Notes: generated by a model not told the origin, from the sequence alone. A DNA stretch of 64,000 nucleotides from Closterium sp. Naga37s-1 (GCA_947471745.1 CANJKZ010000775.1:484145-548144); one strand, 5' to 3'. Positions 20,389 through 31,436 are shown, counted from the first letter of the stretch. Numbers and translations: made by a program.

Positions 20389-23300
20389 ATAGCAAGAACA
20401 AGGGCCTAGCTGTGCAAAATTGCAAGAACAAGGGCCTAGCGTATGCAAAATAGCAAGAACAAGGGCCTAGCATGTGCAAAATTTTGCAAGAACAAGAGCC
20501 TAGCGTATGTAAAATTGCAAGAACAAGGGCTTAGCGTGTGCAAAATTTCAAGAACAAGGGCCTAGCGTGTGCAAAATTGCAAGAACGAGGGCCTAGCGTG
20601 TGCAAAATTGCAAGAACAAGGGCCTAGCGTGTGCAAAATTGCAAGAACAAGGGCCTAGCGTGTGCGAAATTGCAAGAACAAGGGCCTAGCGTGTGCAAAA
20701 TTGCAAGAACAAGGGCCTAGCGTGTGCAAAATAGCAAGAACGAGGGCCTAGCGTGTGCAAAATTGCAAGAACAAGGGCCTAGCGTGTGCAAAATTGCAAG
20801 AACAAGGGCCTAGCGTGTGCAAAATTGCAAGAACAAGGGCTTAGCATGTGCAAAATAGCAAGAACAAGGGCCTAGCGTGTGCAAAAGTGCAAGAACAAGG
20901 GCCTAGCGTGTGCAAAATTGCAAGAACAAGGGCTTAGCGAGTGCAAAATAGCAAGAACGAGGGCCTAGCGTGTGCAAAATTGCAAGAACAAGGGCCTAGC
21001 ATGTGCAAAATTGCAAGAACAAGGGCCTAGCATGTGCAAAATTGCAAGAACAAGGGCTTAGCATGTGCAAAATTGCAAGAACAAGGGCCTAGCGTGTGCA
21101 AAATTTCAAGAACAAGGGCCTAACATGTGCAAAATTGCAAGAACAAGGACCTAGCGAGTGCAAATTTGCAAGAACAAGGGCCTAGTGTGTGCAAATTGCA
21201 AGAACAAGGGCCTAGCGTGTGCAAAATTGCAAGAACAAGGGCCTAGCATGTGCAAAATTGCAAGAACAAGGGCCTAGCGTGTGCAAAGTTTTAAGAACAA
21301 GGGCCTAGCGTGTGCAAAATTGCAAGAACAAGGGCCTAGTGTGTGCAAAATTTCAAGAGCAAGGGCCTAGAGTGTGCAAAATTGCAAGAACAATGGCCTA
21401 GCGTGTGCAAAATTCCAAGAGCAAGGGCCTAGCGTGTGCAAAATTGCAAGAACAAGGGCCTAGCGTGTGCACAGAACAAGGGCCTAGCATCTGCAAAATA
21501 GAAAGAACAAGGGCCTAGCGTGTGCAAAATTTCAAGAACAAGGGCCTAGCGTGTGCAAAATTTCAAGAACAAGGGCGTAGCGTGTGCAAAATTGCCAGAA
21601 CAAGGGCCTAGTGTGTGCAAAGTTGCAAGAACAAGGGTCTAGCGAGTGCAAAATTGCAAGAACAAGGGCCTAGCGTGTGCAAAATAGCAAGAACAAGGGC
21701 TAGCGTGTGCAAAATTGCAAGAACAAGGGCCTAGCGTGTGCAAAAGTGCAAGAACAAAAGCCTAGCGTGTGCAAAATTGCAAGAACAAGGGCTTAGCGTG
21801 TGCAAAATTGCAAGAACAAGGGCCTAGCATGTGCAAAATAGCAGGAACAAGGGCCTAGTGTGTGCAAAATAGCAAGAACAAGGGCCTAGCGTGTGCAAAA
21901 TTGCAAGAACAAGGGCCTAGTGTGTGCAAAATAGCAGGAACAAGGGCCTATCGTGTGCACAGAACAAGGGCCTAGCATGTGCAAAATAGAAAGAACAAGG
22001 GCCTAGTGTGTGCAAAATTTCAAGAACAAGGGCCAAGCGTGTGCAAAATTGCAAGAACAAGGGCCTAGCGTGTGCAAAATAGCAGGAATAAGGGCCTAGC
22101 GTGTGCAAAATAGCAAGAACAAGGGCCTAGCGTGTGCAAAATTGCAAGAACAAGGGCCTAGCGTGTGCAAAATTGCAAGAACAAGGGCCTAGCGTGTGCA
22201 AAATAGCAGGAACAAGGGCCTATCGTGTGCAAAATAGCAAGAACAAGGGCCTAGCGTGTGCAAAATTTCAAGAACAAGGGCCTAGCGTGTGCAAAATTGC
22301 AAGAACAAGGGCCTAGCGTGTGCAAAATTGCAAGAACAAGGGCCTAGCGTGCAAAATTGCAAGAACAAGGGCTTATCGTGTGCAAAATTGCAAGAACAAG
22401 GGCCTAGCATGTGCAAATTTCAAGAACAGGGGCCTAGCGAGTGCAAAATTGCAAGAACAAGGGCCTAGCGTGTGCAAAATAGCAAGAACAAGGGCCTAGC
22501 GTGTGCAAAATAGCAAGAACAAGGGCCTAGCGTGTGCAAAATTGCAAGAACAAGGGCCTAGCGTGTGCAAAATTGCAAGAACAAGGGCCTAGCGTGTGCA
22601 AAATTGCAAGAACAAGGGCTTAGCGTGTGCAAAATTGCAAGAACAAGGGCCTAGCGTGTGCACAGAACAAGGGCCTAGCATGTGCAAAATAGAAAGAACA
22701 AGGGCCTAGCGTGTGCAAAATTTCAAGAACAAGGGCCTAGCGTGTGCAAAATTTCAAAAGCAAGGGCGTAGCATGTGCAAAATTGCAAGAACAAGGGCCT
22801 AGTGTGTGCAAAATTGCAAGAACAAGGGCCTAGCGAGTGCAAAATTGCAAGAACAAGGGCCTAGCATGTGCAAAATAGCAGGAACAAGGGCCTATCGTGT
22901 GCAAAATAGCAAGAACAAGGGCCTAGCGTGTGCAAAATTTCAAGAACAAGGGCCTAGCGTGTGCAAAATTGCAAGAACAAGGGACTAGCGTGTGCAAAAT
23001 TGCAAGAACAAGGGCCTAGCGTGTGCAAAATTGCAAGAACAAGGGCATAGCGTGTGCAAAATTGCAAGAACAAGGGCCTAGCGTGCAAAATTGCAAGAAC
23101 AAGGGCTTAGCGTGTGCAAAATTGCAAGAACAAGGGCCTAGCATGTGCAAAATTTCAAGAACAGGGGCCTAGCGAGTGCAAAATTGCAAGAACAAGGGCC
23201 TAGCGTGTGCAAAATAGCAAGAACAAGGGCCTAGTGTGTGCAAAATTGCAAGAACAAGGGCCTAGAGTGTGCAAAATTGCAAGAACAAGGGCCTAGCATG

Positions 23301-23936
23301 TGCAAAATAGCAAGAATCAGGGCCTAGCGTGTGCAAAATAGCAAGAACAAGGGCTAGCGTGTGCAAAATTGCAAGAACAAGGGCCTAGCGTGTGCAAAAT
23401 TGCAAGAACAAGGGCCTAGCATGTGCAAAATTGCAAGAACAAGGGCCTAGCGTGTTGAAAATTGCAAGAACAAGGGCCTAGCGTGTGCAAAATAGCAGGA
23501 ACAAGGGCCTAGCGTGTGCAAAATAGCAAGAACAAGGGCCTAGCGTGTGCAAAATTTCAAGAACAAGGGCCTAGCGTGTGCAAAATTGCAGGAACAAGGG
23601 CCTAGCGTGTGCAAAATTGCAAGAACAAGGGCCTAGCGTGTGCAAAATTTCAAGAACAGGGGCCTAGCGAGTGCAAAATTGCAAGAACAAGGGCCTAGCG
23701 TGTGCAAAATTTCAAGAACAAGGGCCTAGCGTGTGCAAAATTTCAAGAACAGGGGCCTGGCGAGTGCAAAATTCCAAGAACAAGGGCCTAGCGAGTGCAA
23801 AATTGCAAGAACAAGGGCCTAGATTGTGCAAAATTGCAAGAACAAGGGCCTAGATTGTGCAAAATTGCAAGAACAAGGGCCTAGCGTGTGCACAAAACAA
23901 GGGCCTAACGTGTGCAGAATAGCAAGAACAAGGGCC
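20389..23936. repeat. 31-bp satellite, block 1 (~114 monomers)
   Basis: Head-to-tail 31-bp monomers; a canonical one is 20611-20641, with core CAAGAACAAGGGCCTAGC then a GTGTGCAAAAT segment. The three bases before the next CAAG vary (TTG, TAG or TTT) and mark monomer classes. Some monomers are shortened, e.g. GTGCACAGAACAAGGG (near 21469, 21957, 22660), a recurring higher-order landmark. All copies point the same way. Ends at GGGCC 23932-23936, the left target duplication of element A. Confidence 0.95.
23932..23936. repeat. Target-site duplication GGGCC, left copy (element A)
   Basis: GGGCC precedes the LTR at 23937 and recurs at 30422-30426 after the 3' LTR. Confidence 0.92.
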
Positions 23937-24803
23937 TGTTGAGTGATGCTACCATTCGCATTCACGTCTGTCTGCCTCCCATCATATGTTCGTGCGTTGC
24001 ATGCGTGTTGTGAGTGTGTGCAAGAATTTGTGTTTTGTGCGGTTTGGTTTTTCTGAGTGTGTGTGTGAATGTTATTTGGCTTGAGCAGATATCTGAAGTG
24101 ACTCCTCTGCTCAAGAGCTTTCCGAGGAACCAAGTATCGCTTCAATCGGAGCACGAACTAGAAAGTTACGAACGTTGGAGTTCGTATGCTTTTGATATTT
24201 GGTTGTGGTGACTATGGGAAGTTGTGGGGTTGACTCAATATGGGGTACAGACTTTTGGGGGTTGGGAAATTCGTCTTTTCTACTGTAGTTGCTGCCAAAT
24301 GGTTGGGAGAAACCAAACCAGGTTGGCAAGTGTGGCCAAGTTGGGTTGAGGTGGATTGTGGAGGTTGGGATAGTGACAAAGGTCAAAGTTGGGTTGCCTA
24401 TGGGGAAGGGAATTGTATGGCATGGGGTTTTCTTGGTTGGGGACTCTCTTGGGACCTTCCCTCTCGTCCTCCTTATCCCTTCCACCTGGTTTAGTGCTAC
24501 TCTAATTCTCTTGTGTGAACTTGTGTGAACTTTGTGATTGAGTTAAGTTCTTATGGCAGCATACCCCCCTGTGCGCCGAAATTGATAAGTCGAGATTTAC
24601 TTCACCTCTTGATACGTTTCAACTTGGGAATTGTAGCCACGGAGTAGGGCTACAACATATATGAGTTTAGTGAAGTTTAGACTGTGCACGTTTCGTCGAC
24701 GGCGTTTCTTGTGAGCGCAACTATTCTATCCAGAAATAGGGACCAACGATTTTGAGAAATTTAGGCACCTAATCTTCATAGACTCCGTCCTTAGTCTCTA
24801 ACA
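23937..24803 (+). repeat. 5' LTR of element A (867 bp, variant 1)
   Basis: TGTTGAGTGATG...GTCTCTAACA, apparently identical to 29555-30421. The first ~537 bp nearly match the element B and C LTRs; from about 24474 on many substitutions and small indels appear. A Trp-rich 84-codon open frame (24240-24494) lies in it but has no known relative. Confidence 0.94.
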
Positions 24804-24805
24804 AG

Positions 24806-24817
24806 TGGTATCAGAGG
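24806..24817 (+). other. Primer-binding site of element A
   Basis: TGGTATCAGAGG lies two bases (AG) after the LTR. It matches the initiator-tRNA-Met type site except for the last base, which is C in elements B and C. Confidence 0.85.
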
Positions 24818-24873
24818 TGATTAAGGACCTTGTGGGGAGTCTACTGAAGTGTGAAGACCCTCCTAGACCCACC

Positions 24874-24894
24874 ATGGCCTGTGGGCGTGCCTAA
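24874..24894 (+). promoter_or_regulatory. Leader uORF MACGRA in strong Kozak context, plus AUG-UGA downstream
   Basis: In the 236-base leader before gag an ATG in ACCATGG context opens a six-codon frame ending in TAA (24892-24894). A second ATG at 24914 is followed at once by TGA. Both precede the gag-pol ATG at 25040 and are preserved in elements B (34533-34553) and C (42815-42835, minus). Such features usually lower or condition translation of the main frame; that role is inferred. Confidence 0.5.
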
Positions 24895-25039
24895 GTGGAG
24901 TTCTGGAGGTTGGATGTGACTTCCGCTAAGGGGAAACTCTGCCGAAATTTCGTTGGCGCTGACACTTGTGAAGATTGTGTGGATCTACATTGTGACCAGC
25001 AAAAGGGGGAGCTGAAACCTCTGATTGGGAGCAGAGGAG

Positions 25040-28000
25040 ATGAATCAAGGGAGTGGAGATGCAGCTGAGAAGAGGAGTGAGCCGCCACCATCCAAGATTG
25101 AAGCTTTGGATGGCTCCAACTATGAGGAATGGAGCGGGCGGATGCGGAGCGCCTTCAAGCGCTACAAGCTGCTGAAAATTGCAATGGGAGAGGAGAAGAT
25201 GCCGGGGGAAGGAGATGCCCGCGATCGGTGGATTGAGAAGAGCGCGGTGCTGTACGACCTCATCCTCCAATCGGTCAACAACGACATGTTCCAGCACATC
25301 AAGGATTTGGTGGAGTTGGATGATTCCGGACCGAAGGCATGGAAGCTGCTACGCGACGTGATTCAGCCCAACACGCTGCCGATGGTGATTGTGTTGGAGA
25401 AGGAGTTGGCTGCCCTCTCCATGAAACCGGGAGATGATGTGAAACCGGTCCTTGACAAGATCAAGGACACCTATGCGAGGATGGCAGCGGCGGGCAGCGA
25501 AGTGTCGCAGATGCAACAGTGCACCAAGATCATCTCGGTGCTCGACAACTCGTGGGACAACCTCATCCCCACCCTCAACGTTCAGCAGGACAAATGGACG
25601 CCTGAGTGGCTACGGCAGCAGATTCTGCAGGAGGACTTCCGCAGACGTCACACGGGAGGTGGTGCTGCCAACAAAACTGCTGAGGGGTATGGAGCTGCAG
25701 GAGGCAGCAGAGGAAGAGGGGGAGGGAGAGGCCGAGGCCGTGGGAGAGGCTTTGGCAGAGGGAGAGGCCGAGGTGACTACAATGAGGGGCATGGGAGCTC
25801 TGGTGGCAGGGGGAGCACCCGAATGGAGGGTGCGTGCTGGTACTGCAAGAAGGCTGGACACCCGTGGTTCAAGTGTTTCAGCCGGCCTGAGGGATGGGCC
25901 CCTCCAGGCATGAAGCCGCCAAGTGGTGAACGTGCACGCGGTGGCGCTGTGCAAGGTTCAGGTGCACAAGGTGATGGTGCACAAGGTAAAGCCCACCCTG
26001 GGATGTTCCTCATGGTTGAGGATGTGCAAGGGAGTGGGGGTGATGTGGGTTCAGTTGGGAAGGTTGTGATGCACCCCCTCACTCACTGGGTGATCGATTC
26101 AGGTTGCACGAGTCATATGACCCCATGGGCAGATTTGCTTGATGAGGTAAAACCTCCTGGGAAGATCAAGTTTGTGGCTGCCGCTTCAGGTGCTTTGCTC
26201 CCTGTGATTGGTGTTGGGAATGCCAAGGTGATGGGAGCCAATGGAGAGCTTGTGGGGCTTGGGAATGTGCTGTTGGTTGAAGGTTTGTCCGCTAACCTTC
26301 TTTCTGTGCGCCGGCTGCAGAAGAGCAAGGCTGAAGTTACCTTCGGCCCAACCAGCTGCCGTGCAAAGCTTGGGAAGTTGCTGCTGTGGAACTTGGAGGA
26401 GAAGAGCAGCTGCATCAAGGACTTGTGGCAGCTGCCCATCATCCCTTGGAAGGGGAAACCACCAGCAACGGCAAAGGCAGCGGCAGCGGCTAAAGCAACT
26501 GCGGGAGGAGAGGAGACTGCACCAACTGCTGGGGCCCTGGATGCAGTCAAGAAGGTGCAGCAGCCACAACAGCCACATGGTGAGGTGCTTGCTGGTGTGG
26601 ATGCGACAGCTGCATGGGCAAAGGCTTCATCTGGGAGTGGTGAGGCTGATTGGGAGACGTGGCATGAGAGGCTGTGCCATGTGAACATTCCTATGCTGCA
26701 GAAGTTGGTAAAGGATGGGTGCTTGAAGGGGCTGGAGGTGAAGGGGGGAGCAAAGGAGATTGGGAGCTGCCCTACCTGCCTTGAGACCAAATTCACGAAG
26801 TTTCCCTTCAGCAGCAGCACAGGACCAGCCAAGGCACCACTTGAACTAGTGCACATGGATGTGGTGGGCCCCACGAGGGCCCTTTCTCTCTCGGGCAGCC
26901 GCTACTTCTTGACGATTGTGGACGACCACACGCGTGCGGTGTGGGTGTACCCTCTCAAGACTAAGGGGGAGGTGGCAGCGGCTGTTCTTAAGGAGTGGAT
27001 GCCGAGAGCACAAAGGGAAAGCGGACACAAGGTGAAGGTGATCCGCACTGACAACGGAGGAGAGTTCATCGGCGCTGATTTTGAGAAGGAGCTGAAGCGG
27101 AAGGGGATCCAGCATCAGCTCACAGTGCCTTACAACCCTCAGCAGAATGGCGTGGCTGAGCGGTTCAACCGGACCCTGCAGGAAGGTGCTCGCACTCTCC
27201 TTGGGCGTGCAGGGCTGCCGGATCCGTTTTGGGTGACAGCACTGCGGCAGGTCGTTGTTGTGAAGAACAGGGTGCTGGCGACTGTGGGGGACAAGCAGTG
27301 GGTCCCCTACACCAAGTGGTATGGGATTGCACCAGCTGTGAACATGCTGAGAGCCTTTGGGTGCATGGTGGTGTTTCATGTGCCTAAGGAGAAGAGGGGA
27401 AAACTGGAAGCTTCTGGGAGATGGGGTGTGCACTTGGGGCTTGCTAAGGATCACAAGGGCTGGCTGATTTGGGACTTGACCAGCCAGCAGCTGACTGTGT
27501 CAAGGGATGTGAAGTTCCTTGAGTCCTTGTACTACAAGGAGTGGAAGCAGCAGCAGCAGCAGAAGCTTCCAACGACACCGCTAATTGTCGAGGCCGATGA
27601 GGTGCAGCGGCCTTCAAGGCAAGTGGAGGTTTCTGTCTCTGAGAATGAGATCTCTGGGGTGACAGAGGATGGGGGAGAACCTGAGGTGGAGGAGCAGCAG
27701 CAGCAGCAACAGCAGCAGCAGCCGCAGCAGCAGGAGGAGCAAGGTGCTCCACAAGGTGCCGGACGTACGGCTGACCGTCCTAGGAGGGATGTGCGCCCTC
27801 CTAACAGGCTGACCTATGCAAGCCGTGGCAAGCCAAAGGTGGTAAGGGCTGGGAGTGTGGCTGAGCAGTGTGATGAGGATGAGATAGCACACTGCTACTG
27901 GGCAGCCGTCCCTGAGCCCAAGACGCTAGCTGAGGCATTGAGCGGGCCCGATGCTGAAAAGTGGAAGCAGAGTGTGAAGGAGGAGTATGATTCTCTGCTA

Positions 28001-29497
28001 GAGAATGAGACGTGGGAGCTGTGTGAGCTGCCACCTGGGAAGAAGGCCATTTCTTCCAAGCTGATTTTCAGGCACAAGTACGGACCTGATGGGGCGCTGA
28101 CCCGCTACAAGTCAAGGCTTGTGGCTAAGGGGTTTCAGCAGACAAAGGGAAAGGACTTCAACGAGCTCTATGCTCCTGTGGGGAAAGGCACAACACTTCG
28201 GGTGTCATTGGCAATGGCAGCATACCGTGGATGGCGGGTGAAGCAGATGGACATCACCACCGCCTTCCTCAATGGGATCATTCTGGAGGAGCTGTACATG
28301 TTACAGCCTGAGGGTTTGGATGATGGGAGCGGCAGGGTGTGCAGGCTGAAGAAGGCCATCTATGGCCTGAAGCAGGCTCCTCGTGCATGGTACCACAAGT
28401 TAGAGGAGACTCTGCTGGCTGGGGGTTTCAAGAAGAGTGAGTGTGATCACAGCTTGTTCCTACTGCAGGAGAAGGAGCAGTTTCTCATGCTCCTGGTGTA
28501 TGTGGATGACATCCTGCTCTTCTCTGAGTCGTCTGCAATGATTGAGCATGTGGAGGAGATGCTGGAGATGCAGTTTAAGTGCTCCAAGATGGGAGATGTG
28601 AAGTACTATTTAGGGATGCATGTGGAGAGGGACCTTGACAAGGGAGTGTTGAGGTTGCACCAGAGAAAGTATTGTGAGGGGCTGGCTGAGAAGTATGGGC
28701 TGCAAGATGGAGGAAAGCCAGCCACCCCACTGCCTTCGGGGTTCACTGTAGAGCCCTGTGCTGATGAGGAGGTGGTGGGTGAGAGTGACAGGAAACTTTT
28801 TCATTCCATGGTTGGGGCACTCAACTATGCGGCTAACCACACACTGCCTGACATTGCCTTTGCAACATCCAGGCTTGCCAGTGTGGTTTCACGCCCCAGT
28901 CATGAGCAGCTGGAAGCGGCCAAGAGGTTGGTCCGCTATGTGAGTGCAACGGCATCAGTGGGTTTGGAGTACAGTGCTGTGAGGCAGAGGCTGCAGAGGA
29001 GTGCAGCTGATTTGAGCAAGGGGGAGATGCTCCTGACCTGCTACACTGACGCTAGCTTCAACTCGGTGAAAGCGGATGGCACCAGCATTGGAGGCTATGT
29101 GTGCCTGTTCGGAGGTGGTGCAGTGAGCTGGCGCAGTAAGAAGCAGAATGAGGTGGGGCAGTCCTCGTGTGAGACAGAGTACATGGCCCTGCATCATGGG
29201 GCAAAGGAGGTGGTGTGGCTGAGGCGTTTGTTGGAGGAGATTGGAGTTGGTCAGAGGGAGCCGACTGTGATTTTCTGTGACAATGAGTCGGCGGTGAAGC
29301 TAGCGAAGAATGCTTGTCTTCATGGGCTGACCAAACACATCAGGCCTAAGTGGCACTGGGTGAGGAGGCTCCTGGACAAGGAGGTGCGGCTGGAGATTGT
29401 GAAGACCCATCAGCAGGCGGCTGACATTCTCACCAAGCGCCTGGCTGAGTCTGAGCATTGGAAGGGCATGAAGCTTGCTGGGATGAGTGTGAATTGA
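25040..29497 (+). CDS. Ty1/copia gag-pol polyprotein (element A), intact
   Basis: A 1485-residue polyprotein carrying everything a copia element needs. Gag has a UBN2-like start (LDGSNYEEWSGRMRSAFKRY), an Arg/Gly-rich stretch and a zinc knuckle C266-x2-C269-x4-H274-x4-C279. Protease has DSG at 353-355 (HWVIDSGCTSHMTP). A GAG-pre-integrase segment (WHERLCHVNIPMLQKLV) follows. The integrase triad is D607, D671 and E707 with 35 residues between the last two. A poly-Gln linker leads to RT with LVYVDDILLF (YVDD 1154-1157) and RNase H with acidic D1337, E1380 and D1414. ATG 25040 is the first in-frame ATG; the frame is open 15 bases further up without one. No frameshift separates gag from pol, as is usual for plant copia. 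Product likely forms cytoplasmic particles and integrates cDNA; activity is inferred from integrity only. Confidence 0.95.
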   Translation: MNQGSGDAAEKRSEPPPSKIEALDGSNYEEWSGRMRSAFKRYKLLKIAMGEEKMPGEGDARDRWIEKSAVLYDLILQSVNNDMFQHIKDLVELDDSGPKAWKLLRDVIQPNTLPMVIVLEKELAALSMKPGDDVKPVLDKIKDTYARMAAAGSEVSQMQQCTKIISVLDNSWDNLIPTLNVQQDKWTPEWLRQQILQEDFRRRHTGGGAANKTAEGYGAAGGSRGRGGGRGRGRGRGFGRGRGRGDYNEGHGSSGGRGSTRMEGACWYCKKAGHPWFKCFSRPEGWAPPGMKPPSGERARGGAVQGSGAQGDGAQGKAHPGMFLMVEDVQGSGGDVGSVGKVVMHPLTHWVIDSGCTSHMTPWADLLDEVKPPGKIKFVAAASGALLPVIGVGNAKVMGANGELVGLGNVLLVEGLSANLLSVRRLQKSKAEVTFGPTSCRAKLGKLLLWNLEEKSSCIKDLWQLPIIPWKGKPPATAKAAAAAKATAGGEETAPTAGALDAVKKVQQPQQPHGEVLAGVDATAAWAKASSGSGEADWETWHERLCHVNIPMLQKLVKDGCLKGLEVKGGAKEIGSCPTCLETKFTKFPFSSSTGPAKAPLELVHMDVVGPTRALSLSGSRYFLTIVDDHTRAVWVYPLKTKGEVAAAVLKEWMPRAQRESGHKVKVIRTDNGGEFIGADFEKELKRKGIQHQLTVPYNPQQNGVAERFNRTLQEGARTLLGRAGLPDPFWVTALRQVVVVKNRVLATVGDKQWVPYTKWYGIAPAVNMLRAFGCMVVFHVPKEKRGKLEASGRWGVHLGLAKDHKGWLIWDLTSQQLTVSRDVKFLESLYYKEWKQQQQQKLPTTPLIVEADEVQRPSRQVEVSVSENEISGVTEDGGEPEVEEQQQQQQQQQPQQQEEQGAPQGAGRTADRPRRDVRPPNRLTYASRGKPKVVRAGSVAEQCDEDEIAHCYWAAVPEPKTLAEALSGPDAEKWKQSVKEEYDSLLENETWELCELPPGKKAISSKLIFRHKYGPDGALTRYKSRLVAKGFQQTKGKDFNELYAPVGKGTTLRVSLAMAAYRGWRVKQMDITTAFLNGIILEELYMLQPEGLDDGSGRVCRLKKAIYGLKQAPRAWYHKLEETLLAGGFKKSECDHSLFLLQEKEQFLMLLVYVDDILLFSESSAMIEHVEEMLEMQFKCSKMGDVKYYLGMHVERDLDKGVLRLHQRKYCEGLAEKYGLQDGGKPATPLPSGFTVEPCADEEVVGESDRKLFHSMVGALNYAANHTLPDIAFATSRLASVVSRPSHEQLEAAKRLVRYVSATASVGLEYSAVRQRLQRSAADLSKGEMLLTCYTDASFNSVKADGTSIGGYVCLFGGGAVSWRSKKQNEVGQSSCETEYMALHHGAKEVVWLRRLLEEIGVGQREPTVIFCDNESAVKLAKNACLHGLTKHIRPKWHWVRRLLDKEVRLEIVKTHQQAADILTKRLAESEHWKGMKLAGMSVN

Positions 29498-29540
29498 GGA
29501 TGCATGCTTGAGCTATGGCATGTGGGATGATGGTTGGCAG

Positions 29541-29554
29541 CCAGAGGGGGAGTT
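29541..29554 (+). other. Polypurine tract of element A
   Basis: CCAGAGGGGGAGTT directly before the 3' LTR, the expected plus-strand primer; conserved in B and C. Confidence 0.8.
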
Positions 29555-30421
29555 TGTTGAGTGATGCTACCATTCGCATTCACGTCTGTCTGCCTCCCAT
29601 CATATGTTCGTGCGTTGCATGCGTGTTGTGAGTGTGTGCAAGAATTTGTGTTTTGTGCGGTTTGGTTTTTCTGAGTGTGTGTGTGAATGTTATTTGGCTT
29701 GAGCAGATATCTGAAGTGACTCCTCTGCTCAAGAGCTTTCCGAGGAACCAAGTATCGCTTCAATCGGAGCACGAACTAGAAAGTTACGAACGTTGGAGTT
29801 CGTATGCTTTTGATATTTGGTTGTGGTGACTATGGGAAGTTGTGGGGTTGACTCAATATGGGGTACAGACTTTTGGGGGTTGGGAAATTCGTCTTTTCTA
29901 CTGTAGTTGCTGCCAAATGGTTGGGAGAAACCAAACCAGGTTGGCAAGTGTGGCCAAGTTGGGTTGAGGTGGATTGTGGAGGTTGGGATAGTGACAAAGG
30001 TCAAAGTTGGGTTGCCTATGGGGAAGGGAATTGTATGGCATGGGGTTTTCTTGGTTGGGGACTCTCTTGGGACCTTCCCTCTCGTCCTCCTTATCCCTTC
30101 CACCTGGTTTAGTGCTACTCTAATTCTCTTGTGTGAACTTGTGTGAACTTTGTGATTGAGTTAAGTTCTTATGGCAGCATACCCCCCTGTGCGCCGAAAT
30201 TGATAAGTCGAGATTTACTTCACCTCTTGATACGTTTCAACTTGGGAATTGTAGCCACGGAGTAGGGCTACAACATATATGAGTTTAGTGAAGTTTAGAC
30301 TGTGCACGTTTCGTCGACGGCGTTTCTTGTGAGCGCAACTATTCTATCCAGAAATAGGGACCAACGATTTTGAGAAATTTAGGCACCTAATCTTCATAGA
30401 CTCCGTCCTTAGTCTCTAACA
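29555..30421 (+). repeat. 3' LTR of element A (867 bp, variant 1)
   Basis: Same sequence as 23937-24803 as far as I can read; followed by GGGCC and the 31-bp satellite. Confidence 0.94.
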
Positions 30422-31436
30422 GGGCCTAGCGTGTGCAAAATTTCAAGAACAAGGGCCTAGCGTGTGCAAAATAGCAAGAACAAGGGCCTAGCGTGTGCAA
30501 AATTGCAAGAACAAGGGCCTAGCGAGTGCAAAATTGCAAGGAAAAGGGCCTAGCGTGTGCAAAATTGCAAGAACAAGGGCCTAGCGTGTGCATAATTGCA
30601 AGAACAAGCGCATAGCGTGTGCAAAATAGCAGGAACAAGGGCCTAGTATGTGCAAAATAGCAAGAACAAGGGCCTAGCGTGTGCAAAATTGCAAGAACAA
30701 GGGCCTAGCGAGTGCAAAAGTGCAAGAAAAAGGGCCTTGCGTGTGCAAAATTGCAAGAACAAGGGCCTCACGAGTGCAAAATTGCAAGAACAAGGGCCTA
30801 GCATGTGCAAAATTGCAAGAACAAGGGCCTAGCGAGTGCAAAATTGCAAGAACAAGGGCCTAGCGTGTGCAAAATAGCAAGAACAAGGGCTAGCGTGTGC
30901 AAAATTGCAAGAACAAGGGCCTAGCGTGTGCAAAAGTGCAAGAACAAAAGCCTAGCGTGTGCAAAATTGCAAGAACAAGGGCTTAGCGTGTGCAAAATTG
31001 CAAGAACAAGGGCCTAGCATGTGCAAAATAGCAGGAACAAGGGCCTAGTGTGTGCAAAATAGCAAGAACAAGGGCCTAGCGTGTGCAAAATTGCAAGAAC
31101 AAGGGCCTAGCGTGTGCACAGAACAAGGGCCTAGCATGTGCAAAATAGAAAGAACAAGGGCCTAGTGTGTGCAAAATTTCAAGAACAAGGGCCTAGCGTG
31201 TGCAAAATTGCAAGAACAAGGGCCTAGCGTGTGCAAAATAGCAGGAACAAGGGCCTAGCGTGTGCAAAATAGCAAGAACAAGGGCCTAGCGTGTGCAAAA
31301 TTGCAAGAACAAGGGCCTAGCGTGTGCAAAATTGCAAGAACAAGGGCCTAGCGTGTGCAAAATAGCAGGAACAAGGGCCTATCGTGTGCAAAATAGCAAG
31401 AACAAGGGCCTAGCGTGTGCAAAATATCAAGAACAA

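Larger units (their letters stand above)
23937..30421 (+). mobile_element. Family-2 copia element A, complete, intact gag-pol
   Basis: A 6485-bp element with 867-bp LTRs in which I saw no difference, a primer-binding site, one 1485-codon gag-pol frame with all catalytic motifs, a polypurine tract (CCAGAGGGGGAGTT) and a GGGCC target duplication. It looks recently inserted and potentially autonomous. It inserted into the 31-bp satellite, and copies of the uninterrupted site survive near 32814 and 47527. Its 4751-bp internal region is the same length as those of B and C and nearly identical, but the last ~330 bp of its LTR belong to a different variant. Confidence 0.96.

Noticed and set aside
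20389..23936. CRISPR-like repeat array
   Set aside because: There are no unique spacers; the repeats abut each other as a simple tandem satellite, in a sequence full of eukaryotic LTR elements.
26113..26874. Antisense frames of 202-253 codons within gag-pol of elements A, B and C
   Set aside because: They repeat at the same place in every copy as shadows of the conserved sense frame, with no domain and no promoter context.
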